Source: Clostridia bacterium
GTDB lineage: Bacteria; Bacillota; Clostridia; Lachnospirales; Bianqueaceae
Reading direction: 5' to 3'
NCBI GenBank assembly: GCA_900764045.1
Contig: CAAFMN010000047.1
Location: forward strand, 1 to 64,000
DNA length: 64,000 bases
Part shown: positions 8,401 to 17,883 of the stretch, piece after piece
Layout of the letters: every line of letters begins with the position of its first letter
How positions within the stretch are numbered: position 1 is the first letter of the stretch
The notes under the pieces: model-generated
Told to the model about the DNA's origin: nothing
The model's database searches: none
What the model saw: the letters and a program-made list of their open reading frames with translations, nothing else
Position numbers and translations under genes: made by a program

Positions 8401-8930
8401 CAATCTATGAACAAGCCCGTCAAGTTATATACGAACTTCTGGAGCAGGCGAAGCTGCGTCCCGGCCAATTGGTCGTCATCGGTTGTTCCACCAGTGAGGT
8501 AACCGGACATCGTATCGGGTCGGACTCCAGTATGGCGACCGCTCAGCAGTTATATGATGCGATCGCTCCTGTGATCGCTGAAAAAGGATGCTACCTGGCC
8601 GCACAATGCTGTGAGCATCTGAACCGCGCACTGATCGTGGAAGCCGAAGCCGCCGAGAAATACGGTTACGAACCGGTCTGTGTCGTTCCACAGCCCAAGG
8701 CCGGCGGTTCCTTTGCGACAACCGCATGGCAAAAAATGCAGAATCCCGTTGCCGTTGAACATATTCGAGCCCATTGCGGTCTGGATATCGGCGGCACTCT
8801 CATCGGTATGCATCTAAAAGATGTTGCCGTTCCTGTTCGGCTTTCGCTGAGTAAGATTGGCGAAGCCAATATCCTGTGCGCAAGAACACGTCCCAAATAC
8901 ATCGGCGGAGAACGCGCGCATTACGAATAA
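8397..8930 (+). CDS. DUF436/YwlG family protein (TIGR01440)
   Basis: This 177-residue protein matches the YwlG-like family over its whole length. Conserved stretches include PGQLVVIGCSTSEVTGHRIG, AAQCCEHLNRALIVE and KAGGSFATTAW. The biochemical role of this family is unknown. Its ATG overlaps the nitroreductase stop (ATGA), so the two are translated together. Confidence 0.85.
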   Translation: MTIYEQARQVIYELLEQAKLRPGQLVVIGCSTSEVTGHRIGSDSSMATAQQLYDAIAPVIAEKGCYLAAQCCEHLNRALIVEAEAAEKYGYEPVCVVPQPKAGGSFATTAWQKMQNPVAVEHIRAHCGLDIGGTLIGMHLKDVAVPVRLSLSKIGEANILCARTRPKYIGGERAHYE

Positions 8931-8939
8931 TATTTTACA

Positions 8940-8977
8940 GCCGGAGGCTTTTGAACACAAATGCCTCCGGCCTTTCT
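8940..8977 (+). terminator. Terminator of the nitroreductase-DUF436 operon
   Basis: Perfect arms 8940-8948 and 8963-8971 are followed by TTTCTATT. It lies immediately before the end of the convergent PLP gene. Confidence 0.75.
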
Positions 8978-8981
8978 ATTC

Positions 8982-9983
8982 TCACTGCTGCCCGCCGACT
9001 CTTTTTTGCAGGGCATCCATATGCTCTGTGGACCACAGTCCCGGAATTCCTCCTGTGTACAGGAAAATTGCGTCTTCGGCAGGAATTGTCCCGTTTTTGA
9101 TCATATTCACATATCCATTGAAAACCTTACCGGTATAACAGGGGTCCAGAAAAATCGCTTCCGTCTGCGCCAGCAGCTCAATGGCATCCATCGTCTTTTC
9201 ATCCGGTACATTGTATCCCAATCCGGCATAGGCCCGCTCCAGATGAAGCTGCTCCGGCCGGCATTCAATCCCCATTTCATATTCCTGACTGATCGCATTG
9301 ATATATTGACAGATTCCCTCGGGCGTATAGGTCGTATACGGGTTGATCGTAACTCCGACGACTTCAAACGGAGCATGGTAATACGCCGCTCCGAGCCAAA
9401 GTCCCGCAAAAGTTCCCATGGAACCCGCGCCACACACTAATGCCTTTGTCATAAGATGTTCCGCCGCGATCTGATCCATCAGTTCTGGAATCATCTGAAT
9501 GTACCCGAGCGCTCCCAGCGTATTGCTGCCGCCCATAGGAATTACATAGACCTTCTCATTCCGTTCCGCGTATTCACGAACAACTTTCTGCGTCAGTTCC
9601 TCTTCATTCTGATCGCTGATAAACCGTATATCCGCGCCCATCAGTCCGTCCAACACAAGATTACCGCTGTAATATGCCGGCTTCTCCCCATCCAGCAGCA
9701 AAATAGCCTTCATACCCTGGCGAACCGCCGCAGCGACTGTCAGCCGTCCATGATTGGTCTGCGGTCCTCCGTAAGTCAACAAGGCGGTACACCCCTGCTG
9801 CACCGCGTCTTGAACCAAATACTCCAGTTTGCGTATCTTATTGCCGCCCAGACCAATATCCGATAAGTCTTCCCGTTTTATATACAGCGGCCCCGCGCCC
9901 AGTCTATCCTCCAGACGCGTCATGCGCTGCAGCGGCGTCGGGTAATATCCCAAAGACAGCTTCTTTACCTGTTCCGGTTTCAT
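8982..9983 (-). CDS. dcyD: D-cysteine desulfhydrase / ACC deaminase family PLP enzyme
   Basis: This 333-residue fold-type II PLP enzyme has the cofactor lysine in GGNKIRKLEY (K49). It also has a TYGGPQTNHGR substrate loop and a C-terminal YTGGIPGLW segment. Relatives split D-cysteine to pyruvate, H2S and ammonia, or open aminocyclopropane carboxylate. D-cysteine is the likelier substrate in an anaerobe. Its ATG overlaps the stop of hslO by 4 bp. Confidence 0.8.
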   Translation of the reverse strand: MKPEQVKKLSLGYYPTPLQRMTRLEDRLGAGPLYIKREDLSDIGLGGNKIRKLEYLVQDAVQQGCTALLTYGGPQTNHGRLTVAAAVRQGMKAILLLDGEKPAYYSGNLVLDGLMGADIRFISDQNEEELTQKVVREYAERNEKVYVIPMGGSNTLGALGYIQMIPELMDQIAAEHLMTKALVCGAGSMGTFAGLWLGAAYYHAPFEVVGVTINPYTTYTPEGICQYINAISQEYEMGIECRPEQLHLERAYAGLGYNVPDEKTMDAIELLAQTEAIFLDPCYTGKVFNGYVNMIKNGTIPAEDAIFLYTGGIPGLWSTEHMDALQKRVGGQQ

Positions 9984-10870
9984 TTTTGTCTCCTTTCGGC
10001 AGCGATTTCCGCCAGTGCGGTCAATTCTTCAGAAGTAAATGAGTAGGGTTCGTTGCAGCAGTCACAACGCAGCTCAATATCTTCTCCCTCAGACGCTAAT
10101 TCTCTCAAATCCTTTTCTCCAATACTGATCAGTGCTCTCTCGACCCGTTCCCTGTTGCAATTGCAATGGAAGCGAACATCCTGTCGATCCAGAATCCGCA
10201 GATCCATATCTCCCAATAGATCCTGCAGCAGATCCTCCGGAGTATGCCCCTCTGATAAATACTGTGTAATCGATGGGAATGCTACAACTCTGTCCTGCAG
10301 CTTCGCCGCTGTCTCATCGCTTGCGCCCGGCATCATCTGGAAAATAAACCCACCGGCACACTTCACCGAGTAATCCCGATCTACCAGCACTCCCAGCGAT
10401 ACCGCTGACGGTACCTGTTCCGATGCCGTAAAATAATATGCCAAGTCTTCTGCCACTTCACTGGTGATCAGATGCGTCTGTCCGCTGTAAGGCTCCTTCA
10501 GTCCCAAATCCTTAATGATTGTCAAAACTCCGATTCCGATCGCGCCGGCAACATCCAGCTTTCCCTTATTATTCAGGGGCAGATCTACCTGCGGATTCTT
10601 GGCGTATCCCCACACCTCTCCAAAGCTATTCGCATTGACATTGATCATTCCGATGGGGCCGGATCCCTCAATTCTCAGTGTCAGCTGATCCTTTTCTCCC
10701 TTCATCTGCCATCCCATCATCACTGCAGCCGTCAGGCACCGCCCCAACGCCGCTGTTACGACAGGGCTCGTATTATGACGTTTTCTTGCCTCTTCCACAG
10801 TTTCTTTCGTTACAACGGCAAATGCCCGAATCTGATCATTCGCTGCTGTCGCTCTCAGCATATAGTCCAT
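9980..10870 (-). CDS. hslO: Redox-regulated chaperone Hsp33
   Basis: The protein is 296 residues with the Hsp33 fold and the diagnostic zinc/redox switch near the C terminus: C236-x-C238 and C269-x-x-C272. Oxidation releases zinc, forms disulfides and activates holdase activity that protects proteins under oxidative and heat stress. It sits in a tightly overlapping trio between a methyltransferase upstream and a PLP desulfhydrase downstream, so it is co-translated with both. Confidence 0.92.
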   Translation of the reverse strand: MDYMLRATAANDQIRAFAVVTKETVEEARKRHNTSPVVTAALGRCLTAAVMMGWQMKGEKDQLTLRIEGSGPIGMINVNANSFGEVWGYAKNPQVDLPLNNKGKLDVAGAIGIGVLTIIKDLGLKEPYSGQTHLITSEVAEDLAYYFTASEQVPSAVSLGVLVDRDYSVKCAGGFIFQMMPGASDETAAKLQDRVVAFPSITQYLSEGHTPEDLLQDLLGDMDLRILDRQDVRFHCNCNRERVERALISIGEKDLRELASEGEDIELRCDCCNEPYSFTSEELTALAEIAAERRQK

Positions 10871-11637
10871 TATTGTTCTCTCCTTTTCCCCTTTTTCTGT
10901 TCTGCAGCCACATAGCAGATCCGCTCACTGGACGGCCCGGGCTCCTCCATGGTGAAGGCATCATAAACTCCTACTACCCGAAGTCCAGCCTCCTCCAGCC
11001 ACCCTGTCAGCTCCGCCTGATCATATGCGCGTTCATAATGAGTCTCTTCCTCACGGCTGTATAGCTCTCCCGCTTCTTGCTTCTGAAAAAAAGTCACCTG
11101 ATATTCATTTATTTTTTCATCTTCATAATAATAATTCTGCCAGATATAAGCCGCATCTTCATAGGTCTCCGCGATCGTCCTTTCACCGAGAATTTGCCGG
11201 AACTTATATTCTGTATTTACATCGAAGATAAATAGACCGCCGGGATTGAGATAGTTGTCCGCCAGCCGAAACACCTTACGGACATCCTCCGCCTCCAACA
11301 AATAGTTAAGACTGTCGCATGTACAGATAATAGAATCTACGGTTCCATATAGCTCAAACTCCTGCATATCCTGCTCCAGAAACAGAATAGGGGTCCCTGC
11401 TTCATCAGCCTTCTCTCTGGCTTGTCCCAGCATGTCCTGCGATTGATCGACTCCGATCATATCATAGCCGCGCTGCGCCAATTCAATACTCAGGCTCCCG
11501 GTCCCACACGCAAGATCCAGCACCAATTCCGGACTCTGTCCCTGCTCCTTCCAGATCTTCTCTATATAATCTGCCCATTGGGAATAAGGCACCTCTTGCA
11601 TAAACTCATCGTACACCTCTGCAAATTGCTGGTACAT
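10870..11637 (-). CDS. Class I SAM-dependent methyltransferase
   Basis: The 255-residue protein has the SAM-binding motif LDLACGTGSLSIELA, an acidic loop ending motif II (IGVDQSQDML) and a CTCDSLNYL motif IV. It resembles small-molecule methyltransferases of the YqeM-like type. The acceptor is unknown. It is the first gene of the operon with hslO; its stop and the hslO start share a base. Confidence 0.75.
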   Translation of the reverse strand: MYQQFAEVYDEFMQEVPYSQWADYIEKIWKEQGQSPELVLDLACGTGSLSIELAQRGYDMIGVDQSQDMLGQAREKADEAGTPILFLEQDMQEFELYGTVDSIICTCDSLNYLLEAEDVRKVFRLADNYLNPGGLFIFDVNTEYKFRQILGERTIAETYEDAAYIWQNYYYEDEKINEYQVTFFQKQEAGELYSREEETHYERAYDQAELTGWLEEAGLRVVGVYDAFTMEEPGPSSERICYVAAEQKKGKRREQ

Positions 11638-11670
11638 CGCTTCACCTCCAGCTGTATATTTTACTCTATT

Positions 11671-11699
11671 ATTATAGCAACCTCCTCTCCAAAAAACAA
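11671..11699 (-). promoter_or_regulatory. Sigma-A promoter of the methyltransferase-hslO-dcyD operon
   Basis: TTGTTT (11694-11699), a 17-bp spacer and perfect TATAAT (11671-11676) lie on the minus strand, directly after the end of the Tad operon. Confidence 0.7.
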
Positions 11700-11700
11700 C

Positions 11701-12390
11701 TTATTTTTCTTTTCTACTGAAGAACTGCCGTACCTTTCCCTTCACCCGCTGTACGGCCGCGGCGGATTCTTCTTCCTCATCTTCTTCGTCTGCCAATTCA
11801 TCCCATAACGCGAATCTGGCCATTTTAGCCGCATGAATCTGCTGTTCCGCTATGCCTGTACGCTCCTGCTTTTCCTCTGCGGCGACCGCCTTCTCTCCTT
11901 TTCCGACTGCCAAATAAAATCGATAACAGCTCAGTAATTCTTCCTCCGGCCAGCATTGCTCCACTGCATTTTGAATCATCCCTTTCCATATGTCCTGGCG
12001 CCATTCTTCCGGCTCTTTCCGGCTTCGCTCCGGGATGTAGATACATTGCAGCTGAGCCGTTCTGGTGTTCCAAAATATATGTTTGAGTTCTCGGCTGCAA
12101 CTTCCGGCGCTTAGCAGATAGGGTTTGCATGCCTCCGTAAATTTTCGGAGCGTCTCAGCCACCTTCTCCAATTCTCCGGCTGGCAAAATAGGATATGCCG
12201 AGATCGCTATACATTCAGACAGATCATATACTATACTTTGTTCCTTGGGTAGTACCTGACACGATGGAAACCATGGCAGCCGCGCTCTGTATACCATCTG
12301 AGCCTGATACTCCACCCATACGTCTCGTTCTGTTGTCACTTGCAAACAGTGTTTCCCCTGTTCTGTATAAAAGTCCTTAAAAGAAGCCAT
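11701..12390 (-). CDS. DUF6382-like protein at the end of the Tad operon
   Basis: This 229-residue protein has no signal peptide. An N-terminal domain of about 160 residues resembles the DUF6382 region found in proteins of clostridial Tad loci. It is followed by a charged tail with an acidic run (DEEDEEEE). Relatives often carry a C-terminal FHA domain, which is absent here. It overlaps the prepilin peptidase gene by 14 bp. A role in pilus assembly or its control is inferred from position only. Confidence 0.55.
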   Translation of the reverse strand: MASFKDFYTEQGKHCLQVTTERDVWVEYQAQMVYRARLPWFPSCQVLPKEQSIVYDLSECIAISAYPILPAGELEKVAETLRKFTEACKPYLLSAGSCSRELKHIFWNTRTAQLQCIYIPERSRKEPEEWRQDIWKGMIQNAVEQCWPEEELLSCYRFYLAVGKGEKAVAAEEKQERTGIAEQQIHAAKMARFALWDELADEEDEEEESAAAVQRVKGKVRQFFSRKEK

Positions 12391-12817
12391 CTCCTATTCT
12401 CCTCCATATTTCAATAAACACACCCGCCGTCAAAAAAGGAATATAAGGAATCCCTGTGTACCTATCCCTTTCTTCGTAGTAGGTACACAATGCCGTGAGC
12501 AGCAGCAAAGGCATGGAAGCGGCAATCCCCATCCACATCGTATCCGCATCGAGAAACAGCGGCAATCCGGCTAGTATCCAAAAATCCGCTGTACCCACTC
12601 CATTTTTGGATATCCTGTGCAGAATAAGCAACAGGATTCCCAGCAGCAGCGCATCTGCTCCTGCCAGTGTACACCCATATCCAAAGAAACGAATTCCTGC
12701 CGTAACAATTCCTGTAACACTATAGAAGACCAGTGTTCTCCCCCGAACCTCCTGCGTCCTTATATCCTGCAATGCCATCATAAACAATATCACCACAAGA
12801 ACTATCATGAAAACCAT
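12377..12817 (-). CDS. A24-family prepilin peptidase (TadV/CpaA-like)
   Basis: The protein is 146 residues from the ATG at 12817, which follows an AAGGAGAA site. It is strongly hydrophobic, with about five membrane segments. The two catalytic aspartates of A24 peptidases are visible in MALQDIRTQEV and in GVGTADF. It should cleave the leader of the Flp pilin and the TadE-like pseudopilins in this operon. It overlaps the upstream TadE-like gene by 13 bp. Confidence 0.75.
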   Translation of the reverse strand: MVFMIVLVVILFMMALQDIRTQEVRGRTLVFYSVTGIVTAGIRFFGYGCTLAGADALLLGILLLILHRISKNGVGTADFWILAGLPLFLDADTMWMGIAASMPLLLLTALCTYYEERDRYTGIPYIPFLTAGVFIEIWRRIGDGFF

Positions 12818-13794
12818 TGTTGTTCTCCTTGGCAGAGTCTGCATGGCGTATATCTCCCGCTGCGCAATTCTGCTTCTGTCAGCACATACACTGCTGGAAA
12901 GAGATGTGCGCAGCCCTTTTTATGATACTTTGTCCCTCTTGGCGTTACCCAAACCATATCTGAACCGCCGCCGCAATCCTCGCATACTTGATACCCCTGC
13001 GCTTCCGCCTTCTTTTTCTCCAATGTGCGGATATCTTTTTGAATTAAATAGCAATCCAGTGTATGGTATCTTTTTCCGTTTCCGATTCGATAATACACCT
13101 TCTGTTCCGGGTCCTCTCCCACCGAGTCCCTATCCTCATCTGCTTCTGTCTTTGTATAGTATCCTGTAAAGGCCCGGATCCGTGTACTGACGGCAATCCG
13201 CCGTTCTTTGAAAAAGCCGGCCGGGTCCGGCCAATGAACATCGACATAAGCAATCAGACATATTTGGTCATCTCCATAAGAATCCGTATAAAAGAATTCA
13301 GAATATGTCAGCTGCGGTGCCTGATCGGCTCCCAGAGCGATCCAGTCTTGCTCTGTCCTAAGATCGGCCAGCCATTGGCCTGTAATCCACTGCCCTGCCT
13401 GATTCACTGTAAACTGCCATATCTCCCGATCGATTCCGCCTTCCAGAATGCGGCTGCATAAGGATAACGCCCCTTGAATCCATCTTCCCGCCTCACCAAA
13501 ATGATTCAGCCATACGGATGCCGTTTCCGGTGTTCCTGCCTCTTCTTCCTCTCCCCACGCAGTATCCTGAATTTCTTTTAGTCCGGCTCTCTGAAAAAGA
13601 TACCCTGTATCTGACAGAACCAACGCCGTCTGGTGGATCTCCGCGCGCAGATTCTCATACAGGATGCAATACCGCATCAAATATAGAAAAGGGATCCACA
13701 TAAGAATAAATATTGGGAATATAATTGCCGCCTCTACTGTATAAGAACCCTTTTCACCGGTATTCCAAAAAAGCCTTTGCCCCATATGTTCCAT
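12805..13794 (-). CDS. TadE-like pseudopilin with a duplicated C-terminal Cys/His module
   Basis: Near the N terminus is a pilin-like segment (GSYTVEAAIIFPIF) followed by a long membrane helix, as in TadE/TadG proteins. The rest is extracytoplasmic. The last 95 residues hold two copies of a Y-H-x3-C ... C-x2-C pattern: KRYHTLDC with CEDC, then TKYHKKGC with CRLC. That pattern looks metal-binding. The start at 13794 gives 329 residues and is uncertain; ATGs at 13785 and farther upstream are possible. The gene overlaps the end of the preceding DUF5702 gene. Confidence 0.65.
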   Translation of the reverse strand: MEHMGQRLFWNTGEKGSYTVEAAIIFPIFILMWIPFLYLMRYCILYENLRAEIHQTALVLSDTGYLFQRAGLKEIQDTAWGEEEEAGTPETASVWLNHFGEAGRWIQGALSLCSRILEGGIDREIWQFTVNQAGQWITGQWLADLRTEQDWIALGADQAPQLTYSEFFYTDSYGDDQICLIAYVDVHWPDPAGFFKERRIAVSTRIRAFTGYYTKTEADEDRDSVGEDPEQKVYYRIGNGKRYHTLDCYLIQKDIRTLEKKKAEAQGYQVCEDCGGGSDMVWVTPRGTKYHKKGCAHLFPAVYVLTEAELRSGRYTPCRLCQGEQQWFS

Positions 13795-15781
13795 CCCATC
13801 CCCGCAGTACTGTCCGGACTTCAAAAGCAGTTGCCATATCCGTAAGCAGAAAATCTCTGTCATTCTTATGAAGATTGAGCTGTATCACACTTCCTATCCG
13901 TTCCAGGAGCGTATCTGTATTCTGCATAAGCAGCAACATCCGCAGATACATCTCATAGTCCGCTCCTTCTTCCTCTCTCCCCTTTTCCCCCTCCACCACA
14001 TTCGCAGCTTCTGCAAGAATGGATTCCAGATCTGTTCTCCACGAAGCCTCTGTCTTGAAGATTGGAACTCTGTCCCCTTGTACCAAAGCGGCATAATCCA
14101 CATAGGATTCAGCAGCGCTCCACAAGAACATCAAGGCTCCATAGATCACCGTCGTTCCTATTCCCGGCGCAATTATCCCGCCGATTCCAGCGGCTGCGCT
14201 TTGTAACACCGACTGTTTCTCCGAACTTGATGCCAGATACGCTATATTCATAATCATTCGTATCCCCAAGATCTGCATCTCGACACTCCGAAGGTTGTCG
14301 TATTCATTGGCGCTGCCCTGTATCAAATATTCCGTCTCATTCCGAAAGATCCCCTCTCCATAATTCTTCCCCCTAAGATTCTGCGCAGTCTTTCCATCCT
14401 CTCTGTGTACCTGATCTTCCAGACTCTGAAACATTCCAACCGCGTATTCGACCAACAGCAGCTTTTCTATGATCCCCTGTCCGCTTCCTCCTTCTACGGC
14501 TTCCATTGATTGACTCAGGGCTTTCTCCAAGTCTTCTTCCTCCAGATACTCCGTACCGCCTTCAAAGAGCATCGTATCCTCGCCATATTTTTTCAGATCA
14601 ATCTTCCACTTCTTCAGCCATTTCCAGAGCCTTCCGAACTCTATCTTACCATTTCCTTCGTTTTTTTCATATTGCAGCTCTATTGCCCCGTTATATTGCA
14701 GGAATCGTTCTGCTGCTGTCTCCATCTGCGCCAATGCATTTTCATCCGCGTTCTCGGACGTATTCAGCTGTCCGAGAATCCGCTGTGTGCTTGCCTCCAA
14801 CGGCTCCGTTACCATCTGGTTTTTCTTCAGAGTCTGCCGAAGCCGCGGGATTTCATCATGAAGTCCCCATAACTCCTTCCGCACCCGGCTGACCTCCTGA
14901 ATCATCCTCTGTACACTCTCTTCATTCCTTCTCTCTTCCGATAGCTGCGGCAAGGTATTCTCCCATTGCGTGATTCTCTTCCGTAAGCCTTCAAGAATCT
15001 CTTCTAATTGTCCCAGACATGAGAGTGCTTCCTGATTTTTGCCCATAAGTTCATATCCTTTTCCCTGCCATAACGCCAAAGTCTCTACCGCTTCATCAGT
15101 CACCCTGTCCCGCATACTTCTGGCCGCGTCCAGAAGCCTTTGCGGCCGGTACTCTTCCTCTTGTGTCATCGTCACATATACGGCGCCGCCTTCCGGATAC
15201 AACAGCCGAATCAACTGACCATAATAACTGTTATAATCTCCCAGGACTCTCTGTATTCCTGCATACTGCGCCTGCAGCCCCGCCCCCTCCGAAGACTGAC
15301 GGATCATTCCCAGCTGTTCCATCAAAATCTCCATTCCCTCCTGCGCGATTCTATATTTCATAAAGTTCTCCACCTGCAGACGCAGCACCTCCGGTTCCCT
15401 CAGACTCTCTATCCCGAATACCTCTACGGACTGAAGCTCATAATGAAATATTCCATTCCAAAGCTTCTGCGGCGATAGCAAATAGGCCGGCTGCTGATAG
15501 AGGCGCTCTGTCGGAAATAGGATATCGGCCTCTATCCAATTCTCCAGTCTCTGCTGCAGCTTTTCAGTACTTGTTCCATACAGTCCGTAACGATCGGCAA
15601 GCTCTCCATGATAGCTACTAAGCACGCTCTGTCCGGCCGTTTGCGTTGCCCGTACCGCATCGTTATGTCCAATCCACTGCCTTACCGCCCACAGCAGAAT
15701 CAGGAAAAGGCTCAGCGCTGCTGTCACAATCAATACAAAATACACCGTAAAGCTTCCCTGATACCTTTTCCTGTGCATCAT
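13754..15781 (-). CDS. DUF5702-type Tad-locus membrane protein
   Basis: The protein is 675 residues. One N-terminal membrane helix (SFTVYFVLIVTAALSLFLIL) precedes a long, helix-rich extracytoplasmic region with coiled-coil character between about residues 230 and 400. The layout matches the DUF5702 proteins found in clostridial Tad loci, which resemble oversized TadG proteins. The start is placed at 15781, where a GTAGGAGG site is found; the next ATG (15778) is equally possible. It probably forms part of the pilus base or a minor pilus component. Confidence 0.65.
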   Translation of the reverse strand: MMHRKRYQGSFTVYFVLIVTAALSLFLILLWAVRQWIGHNDAVRATQTAGQSVLSSYHGELADRYGLYGTSTEKLQQRLENWIEADILFPTERLYQQPAYLLSPQKLWNGIFHYELQSVEVFGIESLREPEVLRLQVENFMKYRIAQEGMEILMEQLGMIRQSSEGAGLQAQYAGIQRVLGDYNSYYGQLIRLLYPEGGAVYVTMTQEEEYRPQRLLDAARSMRDRVTDEAVETLALWQGKGYELMGKNQEALSCLGQLEEILEGLRKRITQWENTLPQLSEERRNEESVQRMIQEVSRVRKELWGLHDEIPRLRQTLKKNQMVTEPLEASTQRILGQLNTSENADENALAQMETAAERFLQYNGAIELQYEKNEGNGKIEFGRLWKWLKKWKIDLKKYGEDTMLFEGGTEYLEEEDLEKALSQSMEAVEGGSGQGIIEKLLLVEYAVGMFQSLEDQVHREDGKTAQNLRGKNYGEGIFRNETEYLIQGSANEYDNLRSVEMQILGIRMIMNIAYLASSSEKQSVLQSAAAGIGGIIAPGIGTTVIYGALMFLWSAAESYVDYAALVQGDRVPIFKTEASWRTDLESILAEAANVVEGEKGREEEGADYEMYLRMLLLMQNTDTLLERIGSVIQLNLHKNDRDFLLTDMATAFEVRTVLRGWDGTYGAKAFLEYR

Positions 15782-15788
15782 ACTCCTC

Positions 15789-16280
15789 CTACTCCGATAA
15801 TTGTTCTTTAATCCTTGCAAGTTCTTCCTGATACTTTCGCAGCACATCCCCCACGATCGGCAGCTTTTCTCCTGCCTCCCAGATGAAATCCATCCGATTC
15901 CGCAGATCCGCATTCCCAGTCATATATGCGGTGTGCGCTGTATAAAAGCTCTTGTGCCGCCATAAAAGGTTCTCCGTTTCTAAAGACACCGTGATTTGGG
16001 TGTGGAAAACCTCCTCCTGTACCGATACTTCTGCCCGGACATATCGGATCGGCAGCCCGGAGCTGGAACAATACTGCTGCGCCAGTTTTTCCACCGCCGA
16101 TCTCAAATCTTCTCCCTCCAACTCCCTGCACATCATAACGCTTCGGTTGCAGATCGCTTCTGTCATGCCCTTTTCCGCGATTTCGATCAGAACATATAAT
16201 AGTCCCATCCATAACAGAAATAAGATTGGGAACAAAATCGCCATTTCCAATACCATTTCACCGGTACAGCCCTTTTTCAT
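15789..16280 (-). CDS. TadE-like pseudopilin
   Basis: The protein is 163 residues with a prepilin-type N terminus (GCTGEMVLEMAILFPILF) and one membrane helix; the rest is extracytoplasmic. The ATG at 16280 begins 2 bp after the Flp pilin stop, which suggests coupled translation. A GTG at 16316 would add 12 basic residues. The family is processed by the TadV-type peptidase and is needed for Flp pilus assembly. Confidence 0.7.
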   Translation of the reverse strand: MKKGCTGEMVLEMAILFPILFLLWMGLLYVLIEIAEKGMTEAICNRSVMMCRELEGEDLRSAVEKLAQQYCSSSGLPIRYVRAEVSVQEEVFHTQITVSLETENLLWRHKSFYTAHTAYMTGNADLRNRMDFIWEAGEKLPIVGDVLRKYQEELARIKEQLSE

Positions 16281-16281
16281 T

Positions 16282-16488
16282 TCACTTTGCGATCTGCGTC
16301 GGATCGAAATCTTCACCCTGCAGTTCTATTCCATCCAAAATCCCCGCGACAAAATCAACAATTGTCCCTTTAAACATCAAGACAAGCGCGATCAGAATAA
16401 TAATGATCAACGTAACTTCGATCGTGCCCATTGCCCTGTAGCTCTGCCAGACCCAATGTGGATATGCCATTTTCTTTCCTTGCTTCAT
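16282..16488 (-). CDS. Flp-type major pilin
   Basis: This small protein of 68 residues has a basic leader, the processing region AMGTIEVTLIII, a long hydrophobic helix and a short polar tail. This is the form of the Flp1-like pilins of Clostridia. The E two residues into the mature helix region matches type IV pilin chemistry. A perfect AAGGAGG site precedes the ATG, the strongest in the operon, as expected for the major subunit. It lies between TadC and TadE. Confidence 0.75.
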   Translation of the reverse strand: MKQGKKMAYPHWVWQSYRAMGTIEVTLIIIILIALVLMFKGTIVDFVAGILDGIELQGEDFDPTQIAK

Positions 16489-16500
16489 CTTGTTCCCTCC

Positions 16501-17883
16501 TTACAGATTCATCGTCAGCATGGCCGGTGTAAGAATAATCATCAGGATGACTGTCAGCATCAGAATCATCGGTACAAGCAGCTTGGTTTCTGCTTCTTCC
16601 GACTGGATCCGGATTCTTTTCTTATGCTCCTCCCATGCCTCACTGTTCATCTCCTTTAACCGTTCCAGCAAAAATTCGTCACCCCTTCGCAGGTTTCGAT
16701 ATAACATATTCGCCAGCCGGCGCAGCTGCGGATCCTGCACCCGGCGTCCAAACTGCCGTAGCGCCTCTTGCTGCGGCATGCCATTACGCATCTGGATTTT
16801 GGTCGCGTTCATCTCCATAATCAGCGGATCCCTCCCATTGCCGGACTCTGTCACGCGCTCCCACGCGTTCTGTATGCTAAGTCCCGCTCCCAAATAGACC
16901 GTCATCTTTTGAACTACCACCGGATATGCCCGTTCCATTTGCCTTTTTTTCTTCTTTTCCTGCTGTCTTAACTCCAATCGCCGGGCCAGCGGCAATAGAA
17001 CTGGCAGCAATCCCGCAAACAAAATGCCGCTTCGCCCCTCAGACTGCTTTTCCGGAAGGTACCAGGATAACTGCTTCTGTCCCCATACTGACGGCAGAAT
17101 CAGCTCCTCTTCTGTCAGTTCCGCTCCTTGCAGTGCCTCCTGCACCTGCCTGGCAAAGCTGGCCTCTTCTATCTCCGGCACTGTAAAATTCAAATCATAC
17201 GATGTATGATATTGTCCGCAGCTTAGAAGCGCCGTTATCCGAAACGGACTGGTTTCCTCTCCTGTTAATCGTATGCTCCCATCCTCCCGTATCCGAACCC
17301 CATCCGTATCCTCATATTGTATTGTCACATCCCCTATTTTTACCGGAAGCTGAAGCTTCTCCATCCCCTGTACGTATTCTTCCAGTTGACGGATTGCCGA
17401 CTCGATATTCTTTTCCGCTTGTCCGCTGTCCGCTTCCTTTTGCGGAACCTTGACCCGAATCTGCGCTTCCTCTCCCTCTGCCGATACAAGCATTGTCTGT
17501 GTCCGATCCGTTTCCCCATATGCCGGACGAGGCAGTGTATGCATTTCAGCAGATTGTTTTGTCTCTCCTATCGCGGTCAGAAAGATGCTGCTTAGCAAAA
17601 GTCCCATAAAAATCTGCGCCGCCAGCCTCATTCGATACTCCTGATACAGCGTCTCTTCCGGCACTTCCGGGTATAAGTACTTCAATTGCCGGACCAATGA
17701 CAGATTCTGCGCCGATTGTCTCCGGTACACCCGAATCCAGAGCTTCCCTACGGGATAAAACGGCCGCAGCCACCACTCCGGCATCATCTGTATTTCTCCT
17801 TTTTCTTGCGCTCCTTTTCCTTTCATACAGCATGCAGCGATCCATACACTGACCAATATGAGCGTGATCCCAATCCGCAGCAT
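16501..17883 (-). CDS. tadC: TadC-like inner membrane platform protein
   Basis: The 460-residue protein has an N-terminal helix, a cytoplasmic region, another helix and a C-terminal type II secretion F-type domain. That domain includes the VVQKMTVYLGAGLSIQNAWERV segment and ends in a double membrane helix. With TadB it forms the platform on which the TadA ATPase works. Its ATG overlaps the stop of the frameshifted tadB frame. Confidence 0.75.
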   Translation of the reverse strand: MLRIGITLILVSVWIAACCMKGKGAQEKGEIQMMPEWWLRPFYPVGKLWIRVYRRQSAQNLSLVRQLKYLYPEVPEETLYQEYRMRLAAQIFMGLLLSSIFLTAIGETKQSAEMHTLPRPAYGETDRTQTMLVSAEGEEAQIRVKVPQKEADSGQAEKNIESAIRQLEEYVQGMEKLQLPVKIGDVTIQYEDTDGVRIREDGSIRLTGEETSPFRITALLSCGQYHTSYDLNFTVPEIEEASFARQVQEALQGAELTEEELILPSVWGQKQLSWYLPEKQSEGRSGILFAGLLPVLLPLARRLELRQQEKKKKRQMERAYPVVVQKMTVYLGAGLSIQNAWERVTESGNGRDPLIMEMNATKIQMRNGMPQQEALRQFGRRVQDPQLRRLANMLYRNLRRGDEFLLERLKEMNSEAWEEHKKRIRIQSEEAETKLLVPMILMLTVILMIILTPAMLTMNL

